A stretch of DNA of 64,000 nt from an uncultured Robinsoniella sp. (lineage in GTDB: Bacteria; Bacillota; Clostridia; Lachnospirales; Lachnospiraceae). Made by a program: the position numbers and the translations under genes. Within the stretch, counting starts at the first letter, position 1, and each line of letters opens with the position of its first letter. Shown here piece by piece: positions 10,001-17,622 of the stretch. The notes beneath the pieces were generated by a model. It did no database searches, had not been told where the DNA came from, and worked only from the letters and a program-made list of their open reading frames with translations. The DNA is taken from assembly GCA_900540475.1 (NCBI GenBank), contig UQGG01000002.1, forward strand, positions 62,001 through 126,000. Direction: 5' to 3'.

Positions 10001-10159
10001 ATCCTGAGTATCTTCAGCAATCCTGCTGGTATCTGCTTCAATCTCCATATTCTGAACTTCTGCTGCAAAAACAGGTGCTTCGAGAGATACAACACTCATT
10101 ACAACTGCCAGCACCAGTGCTAAACCCTGTTTTCTTTTCTTCCAAAACCGATTACACAT
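4085..10159 (-). CDS. Secreted multidomain GH78 alpha-L-rhamnosidase
   Basis: About 2,024 residues. A basic N-terminus and hydrophobic signal peptide end at PVFAAE. Domains in order: rhamnosidase Fn3-like N-domain (~30-165), two related LamG/concanavalin-like modules (~185-325 and ~375-520), Bac_rhamnosid_N (~555-725), concanavalin-like domain, then the six-hairpin catalytic domain. There the motif CPQRDERKGW (~930) holds the expected general-acid glutamate and TVWERWNSY (~1205) the expected base. Next come an F5/8 type C carbohydrate-binding module (~1445-1610), one FIVAR helix pair (~1610-1680) and several Ig-like Big_2 repeats to the C-terminus. It would release terminal rhamnose from plant or bacterial glycans outside the cell. 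There is no LPXTG sorting signal or transmembrane end. Start at 10159 is chosen for its GGAG site; a longer frame to 10228 lacks one. Confidence 0.93.
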   Translation of the reverse strand: MCNRFWKKRKQGLALVLAVVMSVVSLEAPVFAAEVQNMEIEADTSRIAEDTQDTTIYDLKTDDLVNPVGIDTANPVFSWKMNAATMGQCQTAYQIIVAKDVEFADAVWDSQKQLSDISVGIKYAGNPLEASTTYYWKAVVWDKDGKEIQSDTASFEMGLLGNEGWNQSQWIQVGNSTEPPISTAGETNYVVEADIQIVTTSVSLLLEATDNNNFLLWQFNNKNGYMEFKPHYKKAGNFHTVRQMNVSPYINGKDTDVQHLKVVATNESISTYLNDHLIEEIPASELGGIGLNGTIGRLGFRSHSLEDEAGWMDNITLTDYSVDPDGIVLKKYDFEDGYNPFDDGAVENGRLSTKYTGEETIALEKTEEETVEKVHYSVEADITCLTDAVSLLFNAADTSNFYMLQLNTKDQPGKVIFKPHTWKDGNFATYSSHNKDVTAYLGSAEEFKSNPAHVKIDVTEKEIQTYLNDQLIDTFSIGELSDQNSKGIEPQIGHLGFRADLEENGTVDNLRLVDYTDNMGGEIVYDYDFDHDNPFLSGAVEEGRFVTKGVGILLPPQGISTFRKEITPGDNLVSAKLYTAGLGVYDVFINGERVGTRQDDGSVVFDELKPGYTHHSKRTIYHTYDVTQMVNGEEASVISAHVTSGWWSGQVAGFYGKEEAFRAQLLLTYEDGSTRVIGTDRSWKTALQGPILYGDIYNGETYDANADLSFRQTGYDDSKWTYADLNKEFNGILCPQDGPSVRVRNDLELTAQSAVVYRGVVDENENQFGRINITGNYAPVSGFILKAGETAVFDMGQNFAGWDEIQAEGKKGTILTMRHSEMLNDNNGLKSRGNDGAQGSIYTANLRSAKAAGRYIMSGDGIESYHSTSSFYGFRYVEVTTTQDVTIHGMKGIVVSSVTDDTGKIATSDDDVNQLISNILWGQYSNYLSVPTDCPQRDERKGWTADTQVFSSAAAYNADSKGFLRKYMDDMNDSQVTEGEYNGAYPDTAPYNGYGEIGQLGWGDAGIIIPYNLYKMYGDATVIEENYSNMQDFMDIFMASTNKMGGGHNHGDWLAYESNDDDIQNLFGIAYYAWDAAMMSEMAAVLGKTEDAMRYQALYEEEKAFFQEMFVQEDGSLKRTEQTACLMALKMDLLPDENSKAVVKQALLDNIKRNGNKLQTGFLGTAIIMQTLSDIGATDVAYQLLLQHGNPSWLYSVDQGATTVWERWNSYTIEDGFGPVSMNSFNHYAYGAVAEWMYGYMAGIMYDTQNPGFKHMILQPSPDQSIQKVDCTYDSAYGSIVSNWSYQDAKFNYDAVIPANTTATILIPVEDGETVSVNGKSSAEVTAEKDGLSYIETKDNKAVFEAVSGSYHFSTGVAQYCNITLKNADSTIPCLISVDGSEMQVMPSGIKVEKGKSITIKAVPVNDIDYACVGWSGDESADGSQITVTPLNNMTLAAEFAWSGSENLAWQQPVTSNETGWDIDAWSHANLVDGILTSESGSLGYTTMQGQSPEVDYWVEIDLGEDMDFNRFQLYPRSDTLSINGGAPNFPKDFSFEVRKEDETQYNTIVSNTDYKAAVGKPSVFTFEAVNARYVRLHVTKLGDPAAADRDYYFLQLAEMGVYNRDNIPVIDKAVLEKAIGSAKTYDGKQADYTESSWKDFQEALEEAKRILRDETADQETVDTAAQALNQAMKDLKEADREPVVESVKVSPGSTVLERGKTQRFTASVMGKNEPQQTVTWSVTGNHSGATTISNDGVLTVGMDETAALLTVRAVSEADHDKFGTATVTLKVLPPSDVKVNHISVTASSNRIFVKDKTSVRAVVLPESATNKNFNWTSSDTKVATVDSQGKVTAKKDGTVRITATAADGSNVSGSCTIKVVKPRVKLNASSIKLQLKKSTKALKASGLLSGDKIKSWTSKNKKIATVTKSGKIIAKKAGNTSIIVTTVKGAKAICRIKVVKSAVKTNKITADKKKVTLKRGKSYQLKITRSPITATDKITYTSSADRIVSVNKKGKIAAKKKGRVEITIKTSNGKSTKVKVEVV

Positions 10160-10503
10160 TCTTTCTCTCCATCTCATACTTATCTTTTTCTCATCCCTTC
10201 TTTTCTTTACTTTAATCCAGAACTCCATCCAAACAGTTCGGATGACTGTCAGTTTCTGAACACGGATTTACAGCTGGTTGCTACACTAGTAAAATCTTCT
10301 GAATTCTTCTTCTCCTTTTCCTGGTTATTGTGATAATTTTATATTTTTTTCTTTTCAAAACATACAAATTCATCATAATTTTCTATTTTTTCTCATTTAG
10401 AATATCAACATCCCGTCTTTTTTACCAGAGTAATATATTTTGATTACTGGTAAAATCTTACTTAATGTAACATTTAAGTTTAGTACCATTCCTGGCATAC
10501 AAA
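10160..10503. other. AT-rich intergenic region upstream of the rhamnosidase gene
   Basis: No gene seen. The region presumably holds the minus-strand promoter of the GH78 gene; a weak candidate (TTGTAT, 18 bp, TATAAA on the minus strand near 10330-10370) can be proposed but not defended strongly. No repeat or RNA structure was recognised. Confidence 0.5.
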
Positions 10504-10539
10504 AAAGCCATAGATCCAATACTTCCGATCTACGGCTTT
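10501..10539 (-). terminator. Rho-independent terminator after the URO-D-like gene
   Basis: Thirteen-base arms AAAGCCATAGATC (10504-10516) and GATCTACGGCTTT (10527-10539), one mismatch, followed on the minus strand by TTTTTT. It lies directly after the URO-D-like stop codon. Confidence 0.85.
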
Positions 10540-10544
10540 CGTTT

Positions 10545-11783
10545 TTATACTTCCATCCTTTCCCTCTCCCTGCAATCCAGTGCTGCCTGATAAATAGCCA
10601 GAATCTTCTCCGGCGATACCTCGTCCAAAATATTGTGGCACTGGTTAAAGACAAACCCTCCGTCCTGGTTAAATATTTCAATTAATTCGCTGCTATGGCT
10701 ATAGATATCCTCTATACAAGATGTGCCAGCAACAAACTGCTGCATGTCAGCTCCGCCGCCCCAGAAAACAAGATCTTTTCCAAATTCTCGTTTGAGTTTT
10801 ACCGGATCCATTCCCTTAGCCGATATCTGCACCGGATTCAGCACCTGCACCCCTGCCTCAATCAGATCCGGAATCAGATCATAAATTGCTCCGCAGCTAT
10901 GTAACGCTACCTTAACTCCCGGATAATTATCACGTACAAACCGGAAGATCTTTTTATGATAGGGCTTAATCATTTCACGGTACAGTTCCGGTGATAACTG
11001 GGGCTGAATCTGATTTCCCAGGTCATCCCCGCCAAAAATCAGCACATCCAGATAATTCCCAACTCTGTCCAGCATCTTCTTCAAATTCGTCACATAGGCG
11101 TCTGTCATCTTTTCTGCCCATTCGTGTACCATTTCCTTTTCCAGCAAAAGATGGCATGCCCAGTTCTCATATCCAAAGTCCTGCTGCCCCTGCTCAAATA
11201 CACTGCAGCCTGCATGCATTAGCAGAGCTTTATCCGTGTTGTAATATAATTCTCTCGCCTGCACCTCGATAAATGCCAGTTCTTCCTCGGTCACTACAGG
11301 CAATACCAGCTGCTCCTGTAATTCCTCCAGCGATTCCACATCCTCCAGGTAATACCTTACCGAATCATACAGTGTTCCATCTTTTGGACGTACCGCCAGC
11401 AGCTCTCCGGTCTCGCTGTCGTGAATTTCAAAATCTCCCTTACCGTTGATTACAGGGTTCAGATCATAGGGCACCATGCAGGGACTTTTATCGGGCAATT
11501 CGGAGATTTTGTAGCGGTCTCCTTTTACCTGGAAGGCGGATACCAGCCTTCTAACCTGCACTACATCCCCGCCCATCCTGTCTAATATAAAATCTTCCGG
11601 TATTGCAAGCTGCTGCATTACGTCATATAATTTGGTGGTTTCCCGGGCAAAACCCAAATGCATCTTTAATCTGTTATATGCGATTGCACTTATGCCGCTG
11701 GAACGATGACCACCGAAATCAATCGGCAGCACATCCGGTTTCTCGTGATTCAACGCGGCTCTGATTCTTTCTCTTGAAGTCAT
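10545..11783 (-). CDS. Uroporphyrinogen decarboxylase (URO-D) superfamily protein
   Basis: 412 residues with a TIM-barrel URO-D fold, starting MTSRERIRAALNHEKPDVLP, a form seen in URO-D-like proteins and the MtaA/CmuA corrinoid methyltransferases rather than in haem-pathway HemE. A conserved VALHSCGAIYDLIPDLIEAG stretch and the QCHNILDEVSPE end are typical of this subgroup. No other haem gene is nearby; it sits between the rhamnosidase and the sugar regulator. Such proteins recur in glycan-use loci of gut Clostridia, with unknown role (my recollection). Ribosome-binding site GGAGG eight bases ahead. Substrate not assignable. Confidence 0.83.
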   Translation of the reverse strand: MTSRERIRAALNHEKPDVLPIDFGGHRSSGISAIAYNRLKMHLGFARETTKLYDVMQQLAIPEDFILDRMGGDVVQVRRLVSAFQVKGDRYKISELPDKSPCMVPYDLNPVINGKGDFEIHDSETGELLAVRPKDGTLYDSVRYYLEDVESLEELQEQLVLPVVTEEELAFIEVQARELYYNTDKALLMHAGCSVFEQGQQDFGYENWACHLLLEKEMVHEWAEKMTDAYVTNLKKMLDRVGNYLDVLIFGGDDLGNQIQPQLSPELYREMIKPYHKKIFRFVRDNYPGVKVALHSCGAIYDLIPDLIEAGVQVLNPVQISAKGMDPVKLKREFGKDLVFWGGGADMQQFVAGTSCIEDIYSHSSELIEIFNQDGGFVFNQCHNILDEVSPEKILAIYQAALDCRERERMEV

Positions 11784-11857
11784 AATTATACCTCCTGGTA
11801 TGATTTCATCCGTATCTAATTTTCAGAATGCACCATTTCCAGGAAAGGTAAGTGAAT

Positions 11858-12961
11858 TTAAACATTGTTATTCTTAGGCGGACAGGAAGAATCTTTGATC
11901 TCCAGTTCAACCGGCAGAAATGTCTGGCTGTGAGCTTTTTTCCCATCCAAAAGCCCTAACAGCTTGGATGCTGCCACATGCCCCATTTCTTCAAAGGGAT
12001 GATTGATGGTGGTAATTCTCGGTGAAGCATATTCTGCTTCATCAGACCCGTCAAATCCACAGACTGAAATATCCTCCGGTATATGATAACCTTCGTTTTT
12101 AAGGCGCCGCATTACTAAAACTGCCATCTTATCATTTACACACTGCACTGCTGTTATTCCTCTGGTTTTTACCAGTTCCACCAGCTTATCCTGCTGCTCC
12201 TGCAAATGAACCCGCTCTATAACAAACTGCTCTTCACAGGCAATCCCTGCCTCCTGCAATGCCATCCGATATCCTTTAATGCGGTCTTTCTCTGCCTCTA
12301 GTTGAATGGTATCCGCCGCAAATACAATATTTTGGTGTCCGATACCGATTAGATAATGTGCAATCTGATAACCCCCGTCAACATTATATGCAGATACCAG
12401 AGTAAACGGCATGTCACTTGGTCCGCGATCAAGCATAACCGCCGGAATATGATGTTCCATAATTAAATGAAAGCTCCCGATGTTCTCCTGGGGATCTTCT
12501 GCAAAACAAATAATTCCATCTGCTTTGCTCTCCAGACAACGTTTAATCAATTCACTCTCAGAACCTGCCATCTGGCTTTTACACAAAATTGTCATGGAAT
12601 ATCCCTTTCCAAACAGATACATCTGCGCTCCGCGTATCATTTTCATAATGGAACTGTCCGTTATATCTGTAAATACCAGGAAACAAATATTCTTCATATG
12701 TTTTGTTTTGCTGTCTTCGTCAATTAATTCTTCGATATCTTCCCCGCTTACAAAAGTTCCGCTGCCTTTTACCCGATAAATAACTTTTTTATATACTAAT
12801 TCACTTAATGCTTTCCTGACTGTCGGCACACTCGTATTATATATTTCTGCCATCTGGTTTTCACTGGGGAGTTTTGTCAGCTTCCCATAGACACCCTGAA
12901 TTATTTTATCTAAAATATCTTTTTCAATTTGCTGGTACTTTGGAATATTGTTTTCCTGCAT
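11858..12961 (-). CDS. GntR/LacI hybrid transcriptional regulator (AraR-like architecture)
   Basis: 367 residues. Residues ~8-75 form a GntR winged helix (QIEKDILDKIIQGVYG, LPSENQMAEIYNTSVPTVR, VKGSGTFVSG). The rest is a LacI-type periplasmic-binding-like sugar sensor (ICFLVFTDI, DISVCGFDGSDEAEYASPRI, HPFEEMG). This architecture is that of AraR of Bacillus. The start chosen is ATG 12961 with AGGAG nine bases upstream; a longer frame to 13138 would run into the mannosidase gene. It is the likely local repressor of the glycosidase and importer genes, relieved by a sugar released by the GH38 or GH78 enzymes (inference). Confidence 0.92.
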   Translation of the reverse strand: MQENNIPKYQQIEKDILDKIIQGVYGKLTKLPSENQMAEIYNTSVPTVRKALSELVYKKVIYRVKGSGTFVSGEDIEELIDEDSKTKHMKNICFLVFTDITDSSIMKMIRGAQMYLFGKGYSMTILCKSQMAGSESELIKRCLESKADGIICFAEDPQENIGSFHLIMEHHIPAVMLDRGPSDMPFTLVSAYNVDGGYQIAHYLIGIGHQNIVFAADTIQLEAEKDRIKGYRMALQEAGIACEEQFVIERVHLQEQQDKLVELVKTRGITAVQCVNDKMAVLVMRRLKNEGYHIPEDISVCGFDGSDEAEYASPRITTINHPFEEMGHVAASKLLGLLDGKKAHSQTFLPVELEIKDSSCPPKNNNV

Positions 12962-13061
12962 TATAAATTTCTCCTTATAGATCAACCACTCATTTCGATA
13001 CTCATAATATAGCATATTCGTTTTCCATTTACTACCAACAATTAGAAATACAGCTTCTATA

Positions 13062-15749
13062 TTAGAGCGTGTTTGAAATATGCTTTCTGACAGCTGTGTG
13101 TTCCGGTTTATGAGAAGGATCATCCTTTTTGTATTCAATCCTGATCCATTTCATAGCATTTGCTCCTAATACTGATATGACTCTGTTTTGTTTCACTGGA
13201 AGCTGTTTCATTTTTTCTTCCTGAACCGTTACCTCCCACGCATCAATATAGTCCCATCCCGGAATACTGAACGAGACTTCTCTTTCCTGTAACTCCTGGT
13301 TTTTCATCATTACAATCAATGCCAGATTTGATCCTTTAGCCGGATACAGTGACGTAATACACCCCTCTTCGCTGCATTCAATCAACACCTCTGACTTTTC
13401 CTCTGCGGTCACTGCCGCCCCAATGATTCCCAGATTCTCCGCTTTGATAAATTCTTTATAAACTTTTGTCCGATCAAATTGATCCATACAGAAGAAACGG
13501 TAGGAAAACTCCATTGCCCCAGATTGGGAAGACTCAAAGTTCGTATCCCAGTAATTATTTAAGGGCCACGCCAGCAGCAGCGGATTTTCTTTTCGTAAAA
13601 TCTGTCCCTGCTCCCTTCCAAAGTGAAAATCCCCCACCTGAACCATTGGTGCATGAGGGCAGGCAAGTCCATAGCAGATCGTATCATCATAAACTGCCAC
13701 TCCATTATCTGTAGTAAACCAGTCACGGCATACGTGTCCCAGCTGCTCGTCATCTAATTTTACAAATTGTCCTGCTGTATTAAAGCTGCACTTCCAACCT
13801 TCTGCCATTTTTAACGGAAATGCCAGATACAATGCTTCCGGTGTATATACCGGCAGCTTTATCATTTTCAAATGAAGATCTATATGGCTGCTGTCCCGGT
13901 AAAAAGTAACCCTTTGTTCCAGCATGCCGGTTCCTGGCAGCTCCGACTCCCATATAATATCTGCTTTTCGTCCGTCATTTCGGAGTTTCCACTCCTTAAT
14001 ACGATCCGGTCCTCTTCGATCTGCTTTCCATTCGTGATTCCACATACTGATATTCTGATTACACAAGTCCACATCCCGGTTAAATATGGCACGCCGTTCT
14101 TCCTTACTGAATCTGGCATCTACTGTTTCCCTTACCACCTCAAAAAATGCCCAGCCTTTCTTCTCATCCAGCATCTCTTTCTTTCGGCTCCGGTCATAGA
14201 TTTGCACGATGCGGCCCGTTGCTTTATTAAAACTGATCTTATAAAAAGGTGTGGTAATACAGCCTTCTTCTACAGATATATCCGACTCCTGCATTTTCAC
14301 TTGCCGATAGTTTAAAAGCTCTCCAAAAGGAATTACCTGATATCCAAAGGGGGGAAGACTGACAGCACCATAATATTCTTTTTCCTCATTTGCATAATAA
14401 TCTTTTTCTTTTTTATTATCCAGATAGGGAATATATCTCTTTGCCCGGACAGCACTGAGCTGACGTTCTTTTCTCATCCAGGCTTTTGGCACTTCCAGCG
14501 ATATCTCCTGGGTTATGCCGGTAGGATTCATAACAAGGATGCCCTCCATTCCATCTGACTGCCAGGGATTTCCCGCCAATTTTTCCAGCTGGTTCCCAAT
14601 CAGATATCCGGCCAGATCCGCAGCCTGGTAAGCAGTATTTAGCTTATGGATAATCTGTGACTGACTTTCATAATCATACGGATCTGACACTGACTGGGAG
14701 GCTCCCCAGGTATGTTCACTGAAGATCAGGGCATTTAATTCTGCTTCTTTACGAATTGCCCTGTAACGGTTTCCTTTTTCATTTGTCGCACATTCCAGAA
14801 CACCTGCTGTCTCCAACGCTTTTTGCGCCATACGGTTTACCTTAGTTTCCCTTGCGGTACTGGCGCACCCAAAGTTCCAGTAATCGGTCCAATCCCCTTC
14901 ATAAACCGTGATGTTCTCCATTCCCATGCTTAACAATTTATCCCTTAGCATCTCAGGCGTTGCAAACCGGATCTTATATTCATGTCCCTCCTCATTGTAT
15001 TTTTTAATCAGTCCTGCAAGTCCTGCATCCGGGCAGTTATTGTCGAAAAGGGGCGGGTTCGTTGCTGTGAGCAAAACAAAATCCCAGTCATGGTTCTGTT
15101 TGTCCATACGCTCTACATAGCTTTTAATTCCTTCATGCATTTTCCCGGTATCTGCTTCCCAGGTCTTTAAAAACTGGCTGAATAAGGAATAATGCTCACC
15201 CACATAACTCAGAAGTTCTCTTCCGTCCGGTGTTTTCCACCGAAAAGCCATTGGACGCTTGTAAGGGATTCCTCCAAAATGAATATTGATACCCGTCATG
15301 TAAAAATCCACGCCACTGTCCAGCAAAATCTGGGACAAAGGCCAGGGCTGGCCATTAACATCATGGTTCACAGCTGTTTTAATATCTGCATTTAAACTTG
15401 CTCTTAATTCATTCAGTTCTTTCATCATCGTAACCATCTGCCCGCTGGTACTGCATGGGGTCGTATGCATAGGCAGGGCAGCTATACTGATACGCTTTTC
15501 AGAAATCAGCTGCTTAAACTGCTGAATTTTCTTAAGTTCAGCATGCTCCATCCATTTTAAAACAGGGTACGTGACTTCACAGGTCCATTTGAACTGGCTT
15601 TCTAGGGGCCACTCTCTGGTTTGCATACAAAGTTCTATTGCATTCTCTATGTAGTCTCCCTGCAGCTCCATTAGCATTGGCTGAGGATGTGTATATCCGA
15701 TATCCAGATGACTGTGATGCATACACCATATTTCTTTTATTTTAGACAT
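13062..15749 (-). CDS. Glycoside hydrolase family 38 (alpha-mannosidase-like), divergent
   Basis: 895 residues without signal peptide, so cytoplasmic. The N-terminus MHHSHLDIGYTHPQ carries the GH38 zinc-ligand HxD motif; NHDVNGQPW near residue 130 is the probable region of the second metal ligand and the nucleophile, in an unusual form. The C-terminal half is beta-rich, as in GH38. It is read toward the regulator and away from the importer, with a short gap, suggesting one operon from SBP to regulator. Its last 12 codons (HTAVRKHISNTL) and stop are made of a dispersed palindromic repeat (13064-13102), which seems to have replaced or extended the original end. Confidence 0.88.
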   Translation of the reverse strand: MSKIKEIWCMHHSHLDIGYTHPQPMLMELQGDYIENAIELCMQTREWPLESQFKWTCEVTYPVLKWMEHAELKKIQQFKQLISEKRISIAALPMHTTPCSTSGQMVTMMKELNELRASLNADIKTAVNHDVNGQPWPLSQILLDSGVDFYMTGINIHFGGIPYKRPMAFRWKTPDGRELLSYVGEHYSLFSQFLKTWEADTGKMHEGIKSYVERMDKQNHDWDFVLLTATNPPLFDNNCPDAGLAGLIKKYNEEGHEYKIRFATPEMLRDKLLSMGMENITVYEGDWTDYWNFGCASTARETKVNRMAQKALETAGVLECATNEKGNRYRAIRKEAELNALIFSEHTWGASQSVSDPYDYESQSQIIHKLNTAYQAADLAGYLIGNQLEKLAGNPWQSDGMEGILVMNPTGITQEISLEVPKAWMRKERQLSAVRAKRYIPYLDNKKEKDYYANEEKEYYGAVSLPPFGYQVIPFGELLNYRQVKMQESDISVEEGCITTPFYKISFNKATGRIVQIYDRSRKKEMLDEKKGWAFFEVVRETVDARFSKEERRAIFNRDVDLCNQNISMWNHEWKADRRGPDRIKEWKLRNDGRKADIIWESELPGTGMLEQRVTFYRDSSHIDLHLKMIKLPVYTPEALYLAFPLKMAEGWKCSFNTAGQFVKLDDEQLGHVCRDWFTTDNGVAVYDDTICYGLACPHAPMVQVGDFHFGREQGQILRKENPLLLAWPLNNYWDTNFESSQSGAMEFSYRFFCMDQFDRTKVYKEFIKAENLGIIGAAVTAEEKSEVLIECSEEGCITSLYPAKGSNLALIVMMKNQELQEREVSFSIPGWDYIDAWEVTVQEEKMKQLPVKQNRVISVLGANAMKWIRIEYKKDDPSHKPEHTAVRKHISNTL
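13064..13102 (+). repeat. Dispersed palindromic repeat, copy A (inside the mannosidase 3' end)
   Basis: Starts AGAGCGTGTTTGAAATATGC and continues TTTCTGACAGCTGTGTGTT. It shares AGAGCRTGTTTGAAA and the core GCTTTCTGRCAGCT with copies at 22244, 22828, 24976 and 43641. Here it overlaps the last codons and stop of the GH38 gene. Confidence 0.65.
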
Positions 15750-15830
15750 TCTGATCCTCTCAAATATTTACAGTCATTTTATCAAAATGCCTATTGCAAT
15801 CTTGATAAAAGTCAATAGTTACAATTAAAA

Positions 15831-16676
15831 TCATCCCTTGACACCACCTGCCGTAACGCCATCCAGAATCTTACTGGAAAAAATTATAAACAGCAGCAAG
15901 ATAGGAATCGTTGACAATGTAGAAATCGCCATGGCTGAATCCATAGTATTCATCAAATTTTTCGTATATTTCACTACTAAAAGCGGAACTGTTTTTGCCG
16001 AGTCTTTCTGTAGAAAAATCAGCGGCAGGAAAAACTGGTTCCAGATTTGTACCGAAACGGTAATGCATACAGAGAATACTACCGGGCTTGCCATGGGGAA
16101 CATAATTTTGCCAAAAGCCGTCCACTCTCCTGCTCCGTCTATTACCGCCGCTTCATAGATTTCCTTTGGCAGTTTTGCAAAGAAATCTGTCAGCATAAAT
16201 ACAGGCATTGAAATATTTGCCGCCGACACTAATATGACAGATAAAGGACTGTTGATCAAATTCATTTGTTTCATGATCTGGAAAATGGGAACAATACCCA
16301 GCTGAACCGGGAACATCAGTCCCACAAGGAAATAGATCCGGAAGAATTTTTTCCCTTTAAAATTAAACCGGGCAATCCCATAGGCAGTAATGGATGAAAT
16401 CAGCACCAGCAAAGCCAGGCTTACAACCAGTATCAGAACGCTGTTTCCAAAGTAGCGAAAAAATCCGTCATCCACCAATAATTTTATGTAATTATCAAAA
16501 GATAGCTTTTCCGGTACACCAAAGGTATTGCTTAATATATCCTGCCTTGGGCGAAGGGAATGATATATCATATAAAGCAATATGAAAAAGGTGCAGGACG
16601 AATAGATCCACAGGATTATCTTAATCACACCCGCAGACTTTCCGTGATGCCTGCTCATAACATCTCTGTAATTCAT
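15831..16676 (-). CDS. Carbohydrate ABC transporter permease, MalG type
   Basis: 281 residues, six membrane segments, with the EAA motif loop (EIYEAAVIDGAGEWTAFGKIMFP) typical of CUT1 sugar permeases contacting the ATPase. Its ribosome-binding site GGAGGA lies within the end of the preceding permease gene, one base away, so the two are coupled. It is the inner permease half of the importer with the MalF-type gene and the lipoprotein. No ATPase gene is in the cluster; a shared MsmK/UgpC-type ATPase elsewhere is the usual solution in Firmicutes (inference). Confidence 0.93.
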   Translation of the reverse strand: MNYRDVMSRHHGKSAGVIKIILWIYSSCTFFILLYMIYHSLRPRQDILSNTFGVPEKLSFDNYIKLLVDDGFFRYFGNSVLILVVSLALLVLISSITAYGIARFNFKGKKFFRIYFLVGLMFPVQLGIVPIFQIMKQMNLINSPLSVILVSAANISMPVFMLTDFFAKLPKEIYEAAVIDGAGEWTAFGKIMFPMASPVVFSVCITVSVQIWNQFFLPLIFLQKDSAKTVPLLVVKYTKNLMNTMDSAMAISTLSTIPILLLFIIFSSKILDGVTAGGVKG

Positions 16677-16677
16677 A

Positions 16678-17601
16678 TTAATCCTCCTCCTTTCTATACA
16701 CGATCAGCATCTGCAAAACTGCAATTACAAAAATCATCAAAAACAGGACGCATGCAATGGTGGTACCCATTCCAATGGAATTTGAGCTGATATTTCCTCC
16801 AAGGGGATTTGTATCGCCAAAAGCCATACGGTAGAAGAACAGGGACATAACATCCACATTTCCATTTATTCCACCGGAGGTTCCCCCCATAATATAACTG
16901 TAATCAAAAATAGTCATACTCACGATATAGCCTACTAATATAAGATTTAATATGGTCATTTTAACCTGCGGTATAATAATGTACCATAACCTTCTCCAAA
17001 AACCGGCACCTTCCAGATACGCACTTTCCAGACTGTCCATTCCGATCATTTTCATTGCTCCGATAAAATACATCATGCCAACCCCGATTCCTGCCCAGGT
17101 AATCATTGCCCAGATGATATAAATGCCATACTGGGGAATTCCAAGCCAGGAACGTGTCAGGGCGCCCAAACCTACCATTTCCAGAAATTTATTAACAATA
17201 CCGATATTTCCATCAAAGATTAAGGTAAAGATAAATACGATAACCGGAGTGGAAATAAACTGAGGTGAAAATATAGCCACCTGAAAATAGTTTTTTCCCT
17301 TTGCCTTACTGAATATCATGTATGCCATAATGATCTGAATAGGCATTGCAATCACGACTGTCAATACAAATATTGTTAAACTGTTTTTCAGAGCATTCAT
17401 CATCTGTGCCATTAAGTCCGCATTCGTGAATAACTCCACATAATTATTTATACCTACAAATATTTTTTTACCGATACCGTTCCATTGGTACAGACTTAAC
17501 TGTCCTGCCGCAAAAATTGGGTAAATAACAAATATGGAATACAGTATAAATCCCGGTATCAGAAAGAAGATAAATGGCCGTTTTCTTATTATTTTTTTCA
17601 T
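16678..17601 (-). CDS. Sugar ABC transporter permease, MalF type
   Basis: About 307 residues with six membrane segments and the EAA loop (LESAYLEGAGFWRRLWYIIIP). Start ATG 17601 follows GGAGG; a TTG four codons upstream is itself part of the ribosome-binding site and is rejected. Part of the CUT1 importer in the glycan locus, twenty-one bases after the binding protein. Confidence 0.93.
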   Translation of the reverse strand: MKKIIRKRPFIFFLIPGFILYSIFVIYPIFAAGQLSLYQWNGIGKKIFVGINNYVELFTNADLMAQMMNALKNSLTIFVLTVVIAMPIQIIMAYMIFSKAKGKNYFQVAIFSPQFISTPVIVFIFTLIFDGNIGIVNKFLEMVGLGALTRSWLGIPQYGIYIIWAMITWAGIGVGMMYFIGAMKMIGMDSLESAYLEGAGFWRRLWYIIIPQVKMTILNLILVGYIVSMTIFDYSYIMGGTSGGINGNVDVMSLFFYRMAFGDTNPLGGNISSNSIGMGTTIACVLFLMIFVIAVLQMLIVYRKEED

Positions 17602-17622
17602 TTTATCCTCCAAGTGAAAACC

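Noticed and set aside
12962..13138. Extended N-terminus for the GntR/LacI regulator
   Set aside because: Would overlap the mannosidase gene and repeat copy A; the GntR domain starts right after ATG 12961, which has AGGAG.
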